Origin: Symbiodinium natans
Lineage: Eukaryota; Sar; Dinophyceae; Suessiales; Symbiodiniaceae
Reading direction: 5' to 3'
Assembly: GCA_905221605.1 (NCBI GenBank)
Contig: CAJNDS010002709.1
Span: 245,243-309,242, forward strand
Length of the DNA: 64,000 bases
The translations under genes were made by a program, and so were the position numbers. Of the stretch, positions 34,751-45,600 are shown one piece after another. The first letter of the stretch is position 1, and the number at the start of each line of letters is the position of its first letter. The notes beneath the pieces were generated by a model that was not told the origin of the DNA, did no database searches, and worked only from the letters and a program-made list of their open reading frames with translations.

Positions 34751-36700
34751 TCACTTCCTAAAAGAGAGAGCGGTTTGTGTCAGGCCATCCTTTTTTGCTT
34801 TGGCCTTAATTTTTGCTTTAGACTTGGGAAAAGCGGGAGTGGGCAGGGGAGGCAGGGGAGGTACCTGAGGGAGTAACTCTCCTGTGCTGCTTCCTGCCAC
34901 TGCTTCACATACACTTATGTTTGAAGGCACAACGGCTGCGGGATGTGGCGAGCAACTCTGCCTCATGCCGAAAAAGGCTTTCACGCCAGCCTTGGGGTCA
35001 AGGCTTCTTTTTTGGGCTTCTAGGAATTTGCAGTTAGGCTTCTTGCAGACCTGACTACACCTGCCTTGACATCCCGGTTTGGCCTTTAGGATTCTGACAG
35101 CTTGGAAAACTCCACACTTTTTGCAAACCACTGACTCTCCGAGGTTGATCATGTGGTGAGACACATGAAAACTCCACGGATTCGAGGTGGGCACAGGCAG
35201 ACTCTGGCACGGGAACTGAAGAACGTGCTCAACCACCTCAGGCGGATCGACTTGTTGCACGTAAAGCCCGCACCCTTCGCACTTAATGCACAGGTTGTTG
35301 GTGCTTTCTCCACTGGAGATTTTCCAATTGTGCATGGTCTGAGGATTGGCCTCCTTGACTGCAAGCAGGAGAATCTTTTTCTTATTGGGTCCTTTTTTGG
35401 AGGAAAGCTCGACCTTAGCCTTGGCTTTCCTCTCAAATTTGACCTCATTTGCTGAGGGCAGCGGGCAGTTGGCGAGGAGAAACTCAGCTCGCTTTCCTAG
35501 GAATGTGGAGACCTCTCTTGCAGTGCTGTCAATTTGCCTGACGTTTGCCACATGCTCTTGTGACAAAATCTCGTTAGCCTTTTGACCGCACAGCCAGTCT
35601 GCATGTCTGTTGGCTTCCCAGGCCCATGAGGAGCCGGTGCCATGCCTGGCTGCGTGCTCTTCTTTTGTTAAGTGCCCTTTTGTCCAGACCGGTTTCAATC
35701 TATTTCGGTCATCCTGACCTGCGGTCCAGATACTTGGCCAAAGGTAATGGGCGTTGGGGTTTTTTAGTCTGGTGAGCGCAATTTTGCTGTCGCAGGCAAC
35801 AATGTTGTTTTGGTTGGACAAGCCCAAAAGGAAGTCAAGTGCCTTTGACTCTGCGTCATTCACCGTGAAGCCGACCTGAAGAACCCCCACCGCGAACCCT
35901 ACAATCTTGTAGGCCGGATCCGGCTCCGGGCCTTGCCAGCAGCATGCCGGCAGATGGCCATCCTTGTGCTGTATGGCAACTAAACTCCAGGTTGCCATTC
36001 TGAGCCTGGGATCGGAGGCCTGTGGTCCTCCTGATCCATCCGTGCCAAACCAGACTGGTTGGCAGCTCTGTGCCGCTGCTTCAAGGGTTCCTTCAACACG
36101 GGTTTCAAGGAAAGATGGAGGGTGGTCAGGGTGCTTGGTAAGCGGGGCTGGGACTAGTCCTCTCAACCAGAAGCATTCTGGTGCATCCACCCTACTCCTC
36201 CACTCAGGGTCGGGGCCTATGTCGTGCGCTGCCCACGCAGGGCAAGTGTGGAGCGCATGCGCAAAGGAGTTGGCCCCACCACACCTCGTGCACACCGCGT
36301 GCCCTCCATGTCCATTGAAGGCTACAGCGCCTTGCCAGACCATGCGTAGCCCTGTTATCTTTAGAGTGTTCCCTTTGGCTTTTTTCAGCAGGCTCCTGTG
36401 GGTCGTCCAGTCTAAACCTTGCTCGGCTCCTCCACCGCCGTGCTGGCTTGCAATTCGCCCCCAACGCTCACGCAACATGGCTCCTCGCAGCTGCTCCTTC
36501 ACCTTCTGTGCTGTTCTGGCGTTTCCCCACTCAAGTTTCATGGTGAGGTCTGGCCTCGACCACACTTCCATGGCGGGAGCTTCAAAACCCATGTCGCGGA
36601 GATAGCACACCATTGCGGCAATCGGGCCAGCTGCTAGTCTCCAGGGGTGAGCCGCTCGCGCGAGTCTTTTCCACGTTACCCTCGGCTTAGGCTGTCCCAA
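34751..36700 (-). pseudogene. LINE A: RT connection, RNase H and C-terminal zinc region
   Basis: 649 codons on minus. It begins with the connection after the RT thumb (VTWKRLARAAHPWRLAAGPIA, matching LINE B TTWKRLSAAKHHWPLVTGPMA). A Cys-rich patch follows (CTRCGG..HALHTC), then an RNase H domain with FGTDGSGGP, the NDAESKALDFLL glutamate and ACDSKIALTRL. The C-terminal zinc-binding module CEGCGLYVQQ..VSHHMINLG..VCKKCG ends in two more Cys clusters. It is one frame off the RT fragment upstream (36676-37466). The shift falls near 36690-36700, so the original ORF2 is broken in two. Confidence 0.85.
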
Positions 36701-37466
36701 TGTTCCAGAACGATGCGGATAACGGGGTCTTGGACATTGAACTCGCCCATATCAAAGACCACATCCGCTGAACCGAGCGCCAGTCTGGTGGAGTGGGACA
36801 CTGCCATTCCCCTCACCACCTTCATTCTCTTTGGAGACAGCCCTTGGGCCTGATGCCCCCAGGTGCCCGCCGTAAAGGCGCTGGTTTTAAATGCGCGAAT
36901 CGCATGCTTTTTCTGGCCTAGCCCTAACCGGTGAAGTTTGGCGCTCCTCTTGACCGCTTTCTGGATGCGGCTGTTTGAGGTCTTTACCCGCCTCCTTTTG
37001 CCTCCAGACGAATCCGCCCCCAAGTCTTTGACAAGACTTTGCACCTGCGGCTCTTTGACCTTTCTCCTGTTACGGAGCTCTTTTTCCGCCGCCCAATCCG
37101 AGCATACAAAGGCAGACTTCCTGATGCTGAGCTGCAGCTTGGTTGCCCCTAGCTCCGACTGAAGCATGCGGAACACAGCAAGTGCCTGCCGTGCTGCTGC
37201 CTGTGGTTCCCGATGCTCTACATCGACTGAGATGTCGTCCAGCCATACATCCATGGACTGGATCTGGTTCGCCTGGTAAACCTTCTGACAAACGGGAAAC
37301 AACGCCAACTTTGACAAAGCCGGGGCAATGGGGCAGCCTGCCATTATGCCCCGGCTTGCCCATATGGGGTGAGAGACTCGACCCTCGGAAGTGATCAGTC
37401 TTTCGCCTCGATATATCTGGAGCGCTATATTGAGGACGACCTGGGGGAAACCCAGGATTTTGGCTA
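36676..37466 (-). pseudogene. LINE A: 5'-truncated reverse transcriptase
   Basis: Minus-strand reading from 37466 without an intact start: ALQIYRGERL, then the motif B region IMAGCPIAPALSKLAL, motif C VWLDDISVDVEH (Asp-Asp retained) and the thumb GLSPKRMKVVRGMA. The matching stretch of LINE B is ALEVYMGARYL..GVQAGCPAAPSLAKVAL..CWLDDVSIDI. Fingers, motif A and the endonuclease are missing. The coding match ends where the GTGAATTTTAC element at 37468 begins. 5' truncation is usual for target-primed LINE copies. Confidence 0.85.
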
Positions 37467-37467
37467 G

Positions 37468-37860
37468 GTGAATTTTACTTCAGCAAGCGCGAAGCGTTAC
37501 CCAGTGGGCGTACATCATGCAAATGAATTCACCCGGAGCCCCTAAGGGGCGAGACATAGTCTCTCGGGCTGGTCGGCCAACCTGCTACGGCAAAACCTCA
37601 GCTCAAGGCTGGGAATGTGGTGCACCCACAAACTACCTACAGGCGCCTATGACACAGTTTAGAGGCTCTGACCGCTAGTAGAACAGGTCAGATGGAGGAC
37701 TGTGGCTTTCACTCGTCCGAGTCGCCAGCTGTACAAAGCACTTCGCTTTTCCTACTCCTCTCATCGTACTGACCATAGCCCAAGCAAAAGACCTGCTCCC
37801 AGCAGCGAGTCTGTGTCCATCACATCAGAGGAAGGAATTCTCGCCGCAGCCCCGAGGCTG
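37468..37860 (+). repeat. GTGAATTTTAC element at the 5' edge of LINE A
   Basis: It begins AGGTGAATTTTACTTCAGCAAGCGCG and soon has AATTCACCCGGAGCCCCTAAGGGGC. It is diverged from the other copies, so only the left edge is firm. Confidence 0.55.
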
Positions 37861-40007
37861 GGAATCCATGGCATAACAGCACCCGCACAGGAGCACAAGC
37901 GACTGTCATGCACTGATTCCACAGCCTTTAGGCCTGGTTGAACACAGCCAACGAACTTCCTAGCCTCACGCCCAAACAGCCCAAGGGGGTCCTCTACCTC
38001 ACCTTACACAAAGCAGCAGCCCCTCAATTTGGTATCTTTAGCGCGGGGCCCACGCACTCCCCTCAACCAGGCGCAGGGAGCGACGCTTTCCCTTCAACTA
38101 ACTACGTGCAGGCGCAGGGAACAACGCCCTGCTAGACTTTCTGCAAGAAAGATTTCGAAACCCCGAAGACTGCTCCCAGGGACCTGCTGACTGCTCACTG
38201 GGAAAGGGCCAAAACGAACCAAATGGACCCACACAGTAAAGGGACCTTCCCTGGCTGCTGCAAGCAAGGGAAGGGAACCCACTGCCCCTGTAAAACCCCA
38301 GACTGTTTCAAGGGAACGGCCAAATCAGGACTCTGGGCCCCACGGCACGCCGACCCGTATGATCTTTGGTGCCAGCAGGCCAACTTTTTCGAAAAGTGCT
38401 AAAAAGGGATTCAGGGCAGAAAACCTCGGCAAAAGCCTATGCCAGCAACAGCATGTTGCATTTTTTGCCTCTGCGCTACACCCTAAACCCCAAAAGAGAA
38501 AACACCGGAACAAAAGGGACAGAATCCGGACAACAAGCCAAAAAAAGCTCATCACCCTTGCAATCTCGCACAGCGAAGAAGAAGGAGTGACTATTGGCCT
38601 GCACCTCGCGAGCCTGCAATTACTGCCCAGTGAGGAGACGAGATACAGGTCCTGAGCTGCCTGGAAAGCCCCATGGTGCGCTTATCCCATACCTGGTGGT
38701 AGGGCGAAGGCAGGCAGTCCAGGCAAGGAGGGAAAGTGACTCAGCCGGCTGCATCCACCGTCAGCAAGCAGACAGCACTGCCAAGTACCTACCCTAAAAC
38801 CAGCCCTAAAGCCAGGGCACCAGCGGCAGGAGCAGTCACAAGGTCTGAGAAAAGGACTACTCTCTGCCGCCGGCGCATAGGCCTGCAGGGAAGCCCCAGA
38901 CAACCCTACAGAGGGCCTAAAGCCACTGCCTCATCTCAAAGTGAGGCCATTACCAAACGCATCCTAACCAAAAAGCTTAACGTCCTCCGCACATGGGCAA
39001 CTGGCCGAGAACGAAACGCGCCGCAACCATCTAATTAAGGCGAAAATCCAATGGCGAGCAAGGAACCACACAGCTCCCTATGTGCCGGACACACTGTTGG
39101 CACTTGCTTGGGTGCATCTGCATGGTTGGGGGAAAAGCCAGCCTCAACACAATTTGCGAGGCCTGGGTTTAGGATGCATCACAACCCCCATGGTCCCTTC
39201 AGAGACTATTGGATGGGACCAGGGCCAACAAGCCTCGCAAGGAACCCCCAATCACTGAAGCGAAGACCATGAGAGCCCAGGCTGGGCCGACCTCACGACA
39301 CCACACATGGGTAGGAGTGCTGTGCCAGATTTCGGCCGATACCTCAAATTGCCAGCTAGGCCCTGAGAAGGCCACTTCTGATGTGCAAACCACAGCCTCA
39401 AGGGCGGGGCAGTTACACCTCAGCCTAGAGCCGAGGACAGGTGGGGTCTGGATAGAAGTGGCACAACAGCGTCCAGGACGAACCTTCCTGCAAAATGCTG
39501 TGAAGCGGCAACTGTAGTATGACTAATCTGATCGGCGCGGCTAGTCACAACTCAGCCCGTTAGCCTTCAGGAGAGCTGCTTCCGCACGATAGACCAGCCA
39601 AAACTAGGTGAAAGTTGCACAGCAATTCAAGCAAATTGTCAAGTCAAGTAAAACCAAGAAAACAAGGCACCACTATGGCAAACTAAGGCTGGCGGCCACG
39701 ACAGCACTGAAGGTCTGAGCACTCACGCCTCCCAGCTGGAGGGGAAGTGATGCCCACCTCCCACCTGGAGGGGATGTGGTGCCCACCTCCCAGCTGGAGG
39801 GGTTTGCTCCGTAGCTCAAGGAAGGGTGCAATGCGGAACCACAGCCACACGGCCGGGTAAAAACTCTGACACGATATGGCTCGGGCGAATAGGCCAAAAC
39901 AAAGGGGGTCCAGTACCTTAACACAGTTGAGGCCCGAAACCCAGGTTCACAGCTACTCGCTCTGCTACCTGTGCACCCCACCGGGGTTGAGCCGAGACTT
40001 GAGCCAG
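37861..40007. other. No supported gene; one minisatellite
   Basis: Short frames only, none recognisable. A 29-bp minisatellite of three units lies at 39726-39802 (GCCCACCTCCCAGCTGGAGG core, itself a CCTCC/GGAGG hairpin). The stretch ends with the CACCCCACCGGGGTTGAGCCG word that precedes every GTGAATTTTAC unit. Confidence 0.5.
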
Positions 40008-40871
40008 GTGAATTTTACGTCTGCACGCTGCGTCGCGTAGCCACCCGAAGGGGCCGTTGGTCAAAGTGAAACTAAACTAAAAATTACCTCGCTTGAGGTG
40101 TTGCGTTCTCAGCTAGGCCCTCTCTCAGCTGCAACCCTCAGCACTCGCGAGGCCGACTTTGCCCTCCGCATGCCTTGCTGTTGAGGCACTTGTTGTGGCA
40201 TCAGCCTCCGTAAGTTTGGCAATCCCCACTCAGCACTGGATGTTCTGTTCGAGGCATATTCCCTCAGCGCATGCGAGGCCGCAAAGTGAAACACGTGAGG
40301 TATGAAAGACTGCTACTCCAGGTTCGTCCGCAGCTCCGGCTTTCTCGCACTTACTAACCGTGCCTTGCAGCCTCCCCCAAAGTAGCGTCACCCTGGCTTT
40401 CTCGCTCTTACTCACCAGTTGACCAATAATGCATCTCACGCGGTTGCTTCATGGTAAAACTGCAGCTCGAGGTCCCGGCGTTCTCGCTCTTACTAACCCG
40501 GACCGACACTGCAGAGAAGCATGGACTGTTGTTCCCTCAGCGGAGGCGAGGCCGAACAACCATTCCGCTGCATCTGCGCAGCCAGGCCCTCAGCTCCTCA
40601 CTGAGCCAGGGCTATCTCTAGACAGAGTTCCCTTGCTGGCAAGCCCTCTATCTCTATGTGACCCCCGCGGTGCCACGTATAAGCAGCTGCTCCGCGTGTC
40701 TTAGGACCACAGTTTTCATTCGGATTTTTTGTTGTAGGCCTTCCAGTGCTTGAGGCCGAATCCAAACACCACATCACACGTCACACGGCTAGGCAATTTG
40801 GCTCCAACATCTGAAGATAGTGACACATACTCTGCGTGGCGTCCGCGTGAGCTAGCCTGTCCTAGAGTCAG
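40008..40871 (+). repeat. Composite repeat unit, copy 4 (3'-truncated)
   Basis: First 860 bases of the 2.1-kb unit, cut at GTCCTAGAGTCAG, where another GTGAATTTTACGTCTGCACG start follows directly at 40872. That fifth start lasts only about 55 bases before different sequence begins. Confidence 0.85.
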
Positions 40872-40988
40872 GTGAATTTTACGTCTGCACGCTGCGAGGC
40901 GTAGCCACCCGAAGGGGCTGAGGTTAGAGGGTGAAACATACAAACTACAAACTCTGCACAGTGAGACTACCGGTACTAGCCCTCACTT

Positions 40989-41143
40989 CCCTCAGACATT
41001 TGTCGAGGCCGAAATCCATGCCCTCAGACCGTGGTCGAGGCCGAAATTCCCTCAGGACTTGCCGAGGCCGAACTTCCTTCATTTGCACCCCTCAGACCAG
41101 AGTCGAGACCGAAACTTCCTCAGGCAGCACGCCGAGGCGGTAT
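40989..41143 (+). repeat. Array of five CCCTC-A-stem hairpins
   Basis: Five short hairpins lie head to tail at 40989, 41021, 41049, 41089 and 41117. Outer CCTC pairs with GAGG (or GAGA), and an unpaired A follows the first arm. The inner stem varies in step: GAC/GTC, GACC/GGTC, GG/CC, GAC/GTC, GGC/GCC. Most end in GAGGCCGAA. They lie just 3' of LINE B ORF3 on its strand. Confidence 0.85.
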
Positions 41144-41204
41144 TTCTTGAGTCGGTTGGTGCTTCTCAGACCACTAGCCGTGTTTCTTGTCTGGGCTACG
41201 CTGC

Positions 41205-42431
41205 TCACTCATCAGCTTCGTCATGTGGCATGCCCAGCGTGATTTTCTGGATCTCTGTTGCCGGAACCGAAAGTAGGGTTCCATCCCATCCTCGTTTTGC
41301 AATCCCGGCATCCAGCAGGTGCTGGGCAAATGGCCCGACATTGCCTACGCACGCCATCCAAAGCGCGCTGGCCTTACCGTCGTACGTTCTGACCAATCCA
41401 CGTATGGTTGCCAGTGGCTCCTCATCATACTGCTCCAGGAGGCGTACAAGGCCGCTTGATAGCTTGTATCTATCCTCCTGCAGCGTCGTCCACTCCGCCG
41501 TGTCAAAGAACACTGCCCGTGGTAACGATCCTGACATTGGGTCGCGCCCAACGTTGCTCACCGTGACATCCGATAGAGCAACTCCTTGCATGGTCAGCCA
41601 TGACGTTATAGCCACCAGGTAAAACAGGGACTGTCTGAGGATCCCGGCTTCATGGCGATGTTCCTGCCACCATGTGCTGAACAGCTCTGCCCTGCGGATG
41701 ATACTTCCATAGAAGTAGTGGTGGCAGTAACCCTCCACCGCTTCGTCGAAAAGGACTCCAATCCATCCTGCCCACAGGGTCCTGGTGACCAGGGTGGGGA
41801 ATTGTTCCCCATACCCTGCTTCGTTGCCAAAGCTCTGGGGTTCCATCGCCAGTTTCATGACCCATAGCCGATCCAGAGCATATCCTCGTCGAGTGCGCCC
41901 TGCACCTATGAAGGGAAGCACCCTAGGCTGTAAGCTTTGCCCTGTCGTTGGGTTGCGGACCAATTGGACCTCCCCAAGCCAATGGAGCGCTGTCCTTGGC
42001 CTTTGCTGGTTCTGCAGTTTGTGCACCAAAAGGTGCACAGGCTTGGCTTGCCCCATGTCTTCCTTTTTCTCCTTTCCCTCAGCTTCCTGCGAGGCCATAT
42101 TGTGGGCACCTGGCCCTTCCGCCAGCGTGACTGTACGAGGCTCGCTTGCCTCTTGCTCTGTATTGACACCCTCAGCTTGGTGCGAGGCCGCTCTGTCTTC
42201 TCCTCTCTCCCGTAGGCGTACCGGACCCACCGGAGATTCCGAAGCACTCTCCTCTTCCCTATCCCAAGGCTGCTCCGGGTGTCTGGCCTGTCGAAGCGGG
42301 GAACGTTCTCGGGGCGGATCCTTCTGCTTGTTCTTGCTTTTGCCCTTGCCTTTGTCCGGCCGATTCCTTAACCAGGATGGCAATCGGGACCCTTGTCTTC
42401 TCATCGTAGCATCCGTCTTCCATTGCCTCAT
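41205..42431 (-). CDS. LINE B ORF3: protein-kinase-fold protein
   Basis: 408 codons on minus, third ORF of LINE B. A basic, Arg/Lys/Pro-rich first 150 residues is followed by a folded region with the kinase-type order of motifs: RLWVMKLAM (Lys strand), NEAGYGEQ (candidate helix-C Glu), GVALSDVTVSNVG (catalytic loop D-x4-N) and AVFFDTAEWT (Asp at the DFG position). The same order and the FFDTxEWT block occur in LINE A ORF3 although the rest is strongly diverged, which argues for selection on the fold. It carries two 21-bp hairpin elements in frame (42076-42096, 42170-42190) in the disordered N-terminal part, read as ASQEAEG and ASHQAEG. Whether it phosphorylates anything is unknown. Confidence 0.65.
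   Translation of the reverse strand: MRQWKTDATMRRQGSRLPSWLRNRPDKGKGKSKNKQKDPPRERSPLRQARHPEQPWDREEESASESPVGPVRLRERGEDRAASHQAEGVNTEQEASEPRTVTLAEGPGAHNMASQEAEGKEKKEDMGQAKPVHLLVHKLQNQQRPRTALHWLGEVQLVRNPTTGQSLQPRVLPFIGAGRTRRGYALDRLWVMKLAMEPQSFGNEAGYGEQFPTLVTRTLWAGWIGVLFDEAVEGYCHHYFYGSIIRRAELFSTWWQEHRHEAGILRQSLFYLVAITSWLTMQGVALSDVTVSNVGRDPMSGSLPRAVFFDTAEWTTLQEDRYKLSSGLVRLLEQYDEEPLATIRGLVRTYDGKASALWMACVGNVGPFAQHLLDAGIAKRGWDGTLLSVPATEIQKITLGMPHDEADE
42076..42096 (+). repeat. 21-bp hairpin element in LINE B ORF3
   Basis: CCCTCAGC..GCGAGGCC, 21 bp. On the coding strand it adds ASQEAEG in frame. Confidence 0.85.
42170..42190 (+). repeat. 21-bp hairpin element in LINE B ORF3
   Basis: CCCTCAGC..GCGAGGCC, 21 bp. 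Read as ASHQAEG in the same phase as the other coding copies. Confidence 0.85.
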
Positions 42432-42469
42432 TGCTAAAGGCCCACCTTGAGGATGAGGACGCCTTGTTC

Positions 42470-42692
42470 CACCCTCAGCTCTGCGAGGCCGAGGCCTCCT
42501 CTCTTACCCTCAGCGGTGTCGCAAGCACGCGGCACCGCGAGGCCGAGCTACACTCCCTCAGCAAAGCGAGGCCGTAAACACCAATCGCAATTCCCCGTTG
42601 CGAGGCCCTCACCCTCAGCTACGAGGCCGAAACCCTGTCTCCTTGCACCAAACGGCTGCGGATTTACTGCGTCCCCTCAGCTTGGCGAGGCC
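42470..42692 (+). repeat. Hairpin-element cluster between LINE B ORF2 and ORF3
   Basis: Five copies (near 42471, 42507, 42550, 42607 and 42673) fill the 232-bp spacer and touch the last codons of ORF2. In LINE A the same spacer is 3 bp. Lengths differ (17 to over 35 bp). The copy at 42507-42544 has an inner stem of 6 bp (GCGGTG/CACCGC) and a 14-base loop. The copy at 42673 is 19 bp and supplies the ORF2 C-terminus (QAEGTQ). Confidence 0.8.
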
Positions 42693-45600
42693 TAACAAAC
42701 AATGACATCTTCTGCTGTGCGCTGGCTTGGGGCTTAGCTTTGGCGTGTTTCCCACCAAACTGAACGCGAGGCTGTTGAAACTGGACGTTGCTCATACTTC
42801 CACCATTGACAAGGGTTTGCGCTTGGGTAGCCAGCTTGCCCTGAGAAGTCCGCGATTTGCACTCCCCCGCCAGGCTTTTATTGCACTTCTGGCTGACCGG
42901 TGCATGTGTTCGGTCACACTTTGTGCAAACCCAACGGATTCCCAAATTCACCATATTATGGGAGGGGTGGATACCCCACTCTTCACGCACTCGCGCCTCC
43001 GGCTGGTTGACGCAGTACTGCTCCAAGACCACCTCCAAGTTCGTGAGGGTTTGTTGTACATACAACCCGCACAGTTGACATTTCAGTGTTAAATTCCGGG
43101 GGTGTTCGCTGCCCTTCTCCCATTGATGCCCGCGCTCCGGGTTTTTCAGCAACTGCCAAAGCCGCTGGCGTTTGTTGAGTTTGGCGTTGCCCTGCTCTTT
43201 TTTGCATCCCTCAGCTTTCTGCGAGGCCTCCATCTTCTCTTTGTAATGGGCATGGTCCAGGATGAAGGGGAAGTCTTCTTCTTTGCGCGTCCTCAATATG
43301 TGGGCTGCGCGTGCGCCGTACGCTAGGGAAAGTGTGCGCACCACATTGTCCAACTCTTTGACACGCCTCTTGTGCGCTGGGCTGTAAGCAGCCGCCGCTA
43401 CTGCACCACATACTTTGTCTGCCATGTCATTCGCTGCACGTCGCCACAACGTGCCCGGCCCCATCTTCGCCAGGAATTCCTCTTCAGTTTTGTGGGACGG
43501 GACCCAGGTTGCCTTGATACGCTTCCTGTCATTCCACACTTTGCTCCATTCCAGGTCATCCTCCGGCGGTTGTGTTTTTTGTAGCACTTGGACTGCCGGC
43601 TTGCAATCCATAGTGACATCAATCAGATCCTCCGTGTGCTCCATTAGTCGGAAAAGTGCACGGCGCTCCATGTCCACCACCGGCTGCCACGGGTAGACCA
43701 GCTCTGTAATCCGTCCGGCTTCCACCAGGACACCTTTTGTCCAGGACATAGCCACCACTGCGAGGGCTGATGTTTGTACACGTGGGTCTATTCCTCCTGG
43801 ACCTCCACTTGCGTCAGTGGCGAAGATCAAGCCTTCCGCTTCCACTTTTGCATCTGCTGCAAAGCATCCTTGGTAACGTAGACCTAAAAGGTGTTCCGGT
43901 GGCTTCGGGCGCCACACCGCCGGCTTTGGCAGGAGTGCCCTTGTCCACAGACACTCCCATGGGTATTTGTGACGCAAGTATTCCTGGAGCTTGGGTTCTT
44001 TGAACCCTTGTTCACGCCAGTAAGGACATTCTTTGAGGACATGCTCCAGAGTTGCTGGCATTTGGCACTTCTTGCACCATCCTGGCTTGGACTCCGTGAT
44101 GACGCCCGCGTGCCACACTGACTTTATACCTTCCATAAGGCCTGGGCTGAGGCCTCCCAGCTTCGTCAACTTGTGATGCGGCGTCCAATCCAGCCCCTCT
44201 TGGGCTCCAGCGCCACCTGCCTGTCGCGCTATCGCAGCCCGCTTCTGTTCCTCCAGGAATCCCTCAAGCCATTTGTAGGCGAGGCTACCCATGCGTGGCT
44301 GGGTCCAATCAACGTTGAGGACACTACCTCTCTTCCATTTGCCTGGGTCACTGGCATCTACCTTCAGATCCAGTAAGTACGCCATGGTTGCAGCCATCGG
44401 CCCCGTGACCAGTGGCCAGTGGTGTTTGGCCGCACTCAACCTCTTCCAAGTGGTTTTCCAGGCCAAGTCAAAGTGGGCTTTTCCGCCACCAATCCATGCA
44501 CGGAAAACTTTGGCCACCACTTTGAAATGCTGCTTGTGGATTGTGCGCTTTGGATCCTGGCATTTCTTGGCTCCCATGTCCAAGATGGTTTCCAAACTCC
44601 CAAGCTTGTATTTACCCAGGTGTTTTCCTACCACTGTTCGGAGCCATTTCATTCTTTTGGGTGAAACCCCCACAGAGGGGTGCCCCCACAAAGCAACTGA
44701 TGTGATCGCTGCCTTGACCACGCGGAGTTTAGTGCTGGGCGGCGGCCCCAGCCTAGACAGTTTGCTATGTCTCGCACGGGCTTTCTTGGCCCGCGTTGCC
44801 GACGTCACCAAGCGACGCTTTCGCCCCCCTGTACTATCGACGCCCAGGTCACGCATCACGTCGTACACCTGTGGCTCATGAGGCAGCAGGAGTTCACGCA
44901 GGTGCTTGCTCGCCTGGGTACTGCTGGCCACAAACCCTGTCTTCTTGGATGAAATCGTGAAACCATTAGCATCCATCCCGTCCTTTAAGCTGCGGTAGAC
45001 TCGTATGGCACTATCCGCCACGTGTTTAAAGGACTTATGCTGGATGTCAATTGAGACATCATCCAACCAACAGTCCACGTTTGCCACATCTCGTCGCCTT
45101 TGGATCTTGTCTATCACCGGGTGCAATGCCACCTTTGCTAACGATGGCGCCGCTGGGCAACCCGCTTGCACGCCATTTGTAGCTCTGATGCCTGCCGATA
45201 GCACCCCATCCGCCACCAAGTATCTGGCACCCATGTACACTTCCAGTGCCATCTTCAGGATAAGCGGTGGATATTGCAGGGCCGTTGCTGCCATGATCAA
45301 TTGCTGAAATTGGATGGTATCGAAAAAGGACTCGAGGTCCACAAAGAGTGACACCACATGCACTCCATTTGTCTTTGCCACCTCATTTCGCAGTAGTCTG
45401 CCGACGGCCACGTCCAAGCAGCAACTGCCTGGGACTGCCTTGTCGTACGTGGCAGCTGTGGCATAGCCTGCCTGCCAAGTACTTACCAAATCCCATCGCA
45501 GACGGACCCAAGTCCTGTACAGGATGTGTAGCAAGGCGATTGGTCTTTCCCGGGTCAGATTCTTCGGCAGCATTGCTATAAGGGAGACTGTCATTTGCTG

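Noticed and set aside
40989-41143. CRISPR-like regular spacing of short repeats
   Set aside because: The units are imperfect hairpins with variable inner stems and irregular spacing in a eukaryotic context. No cas genes.
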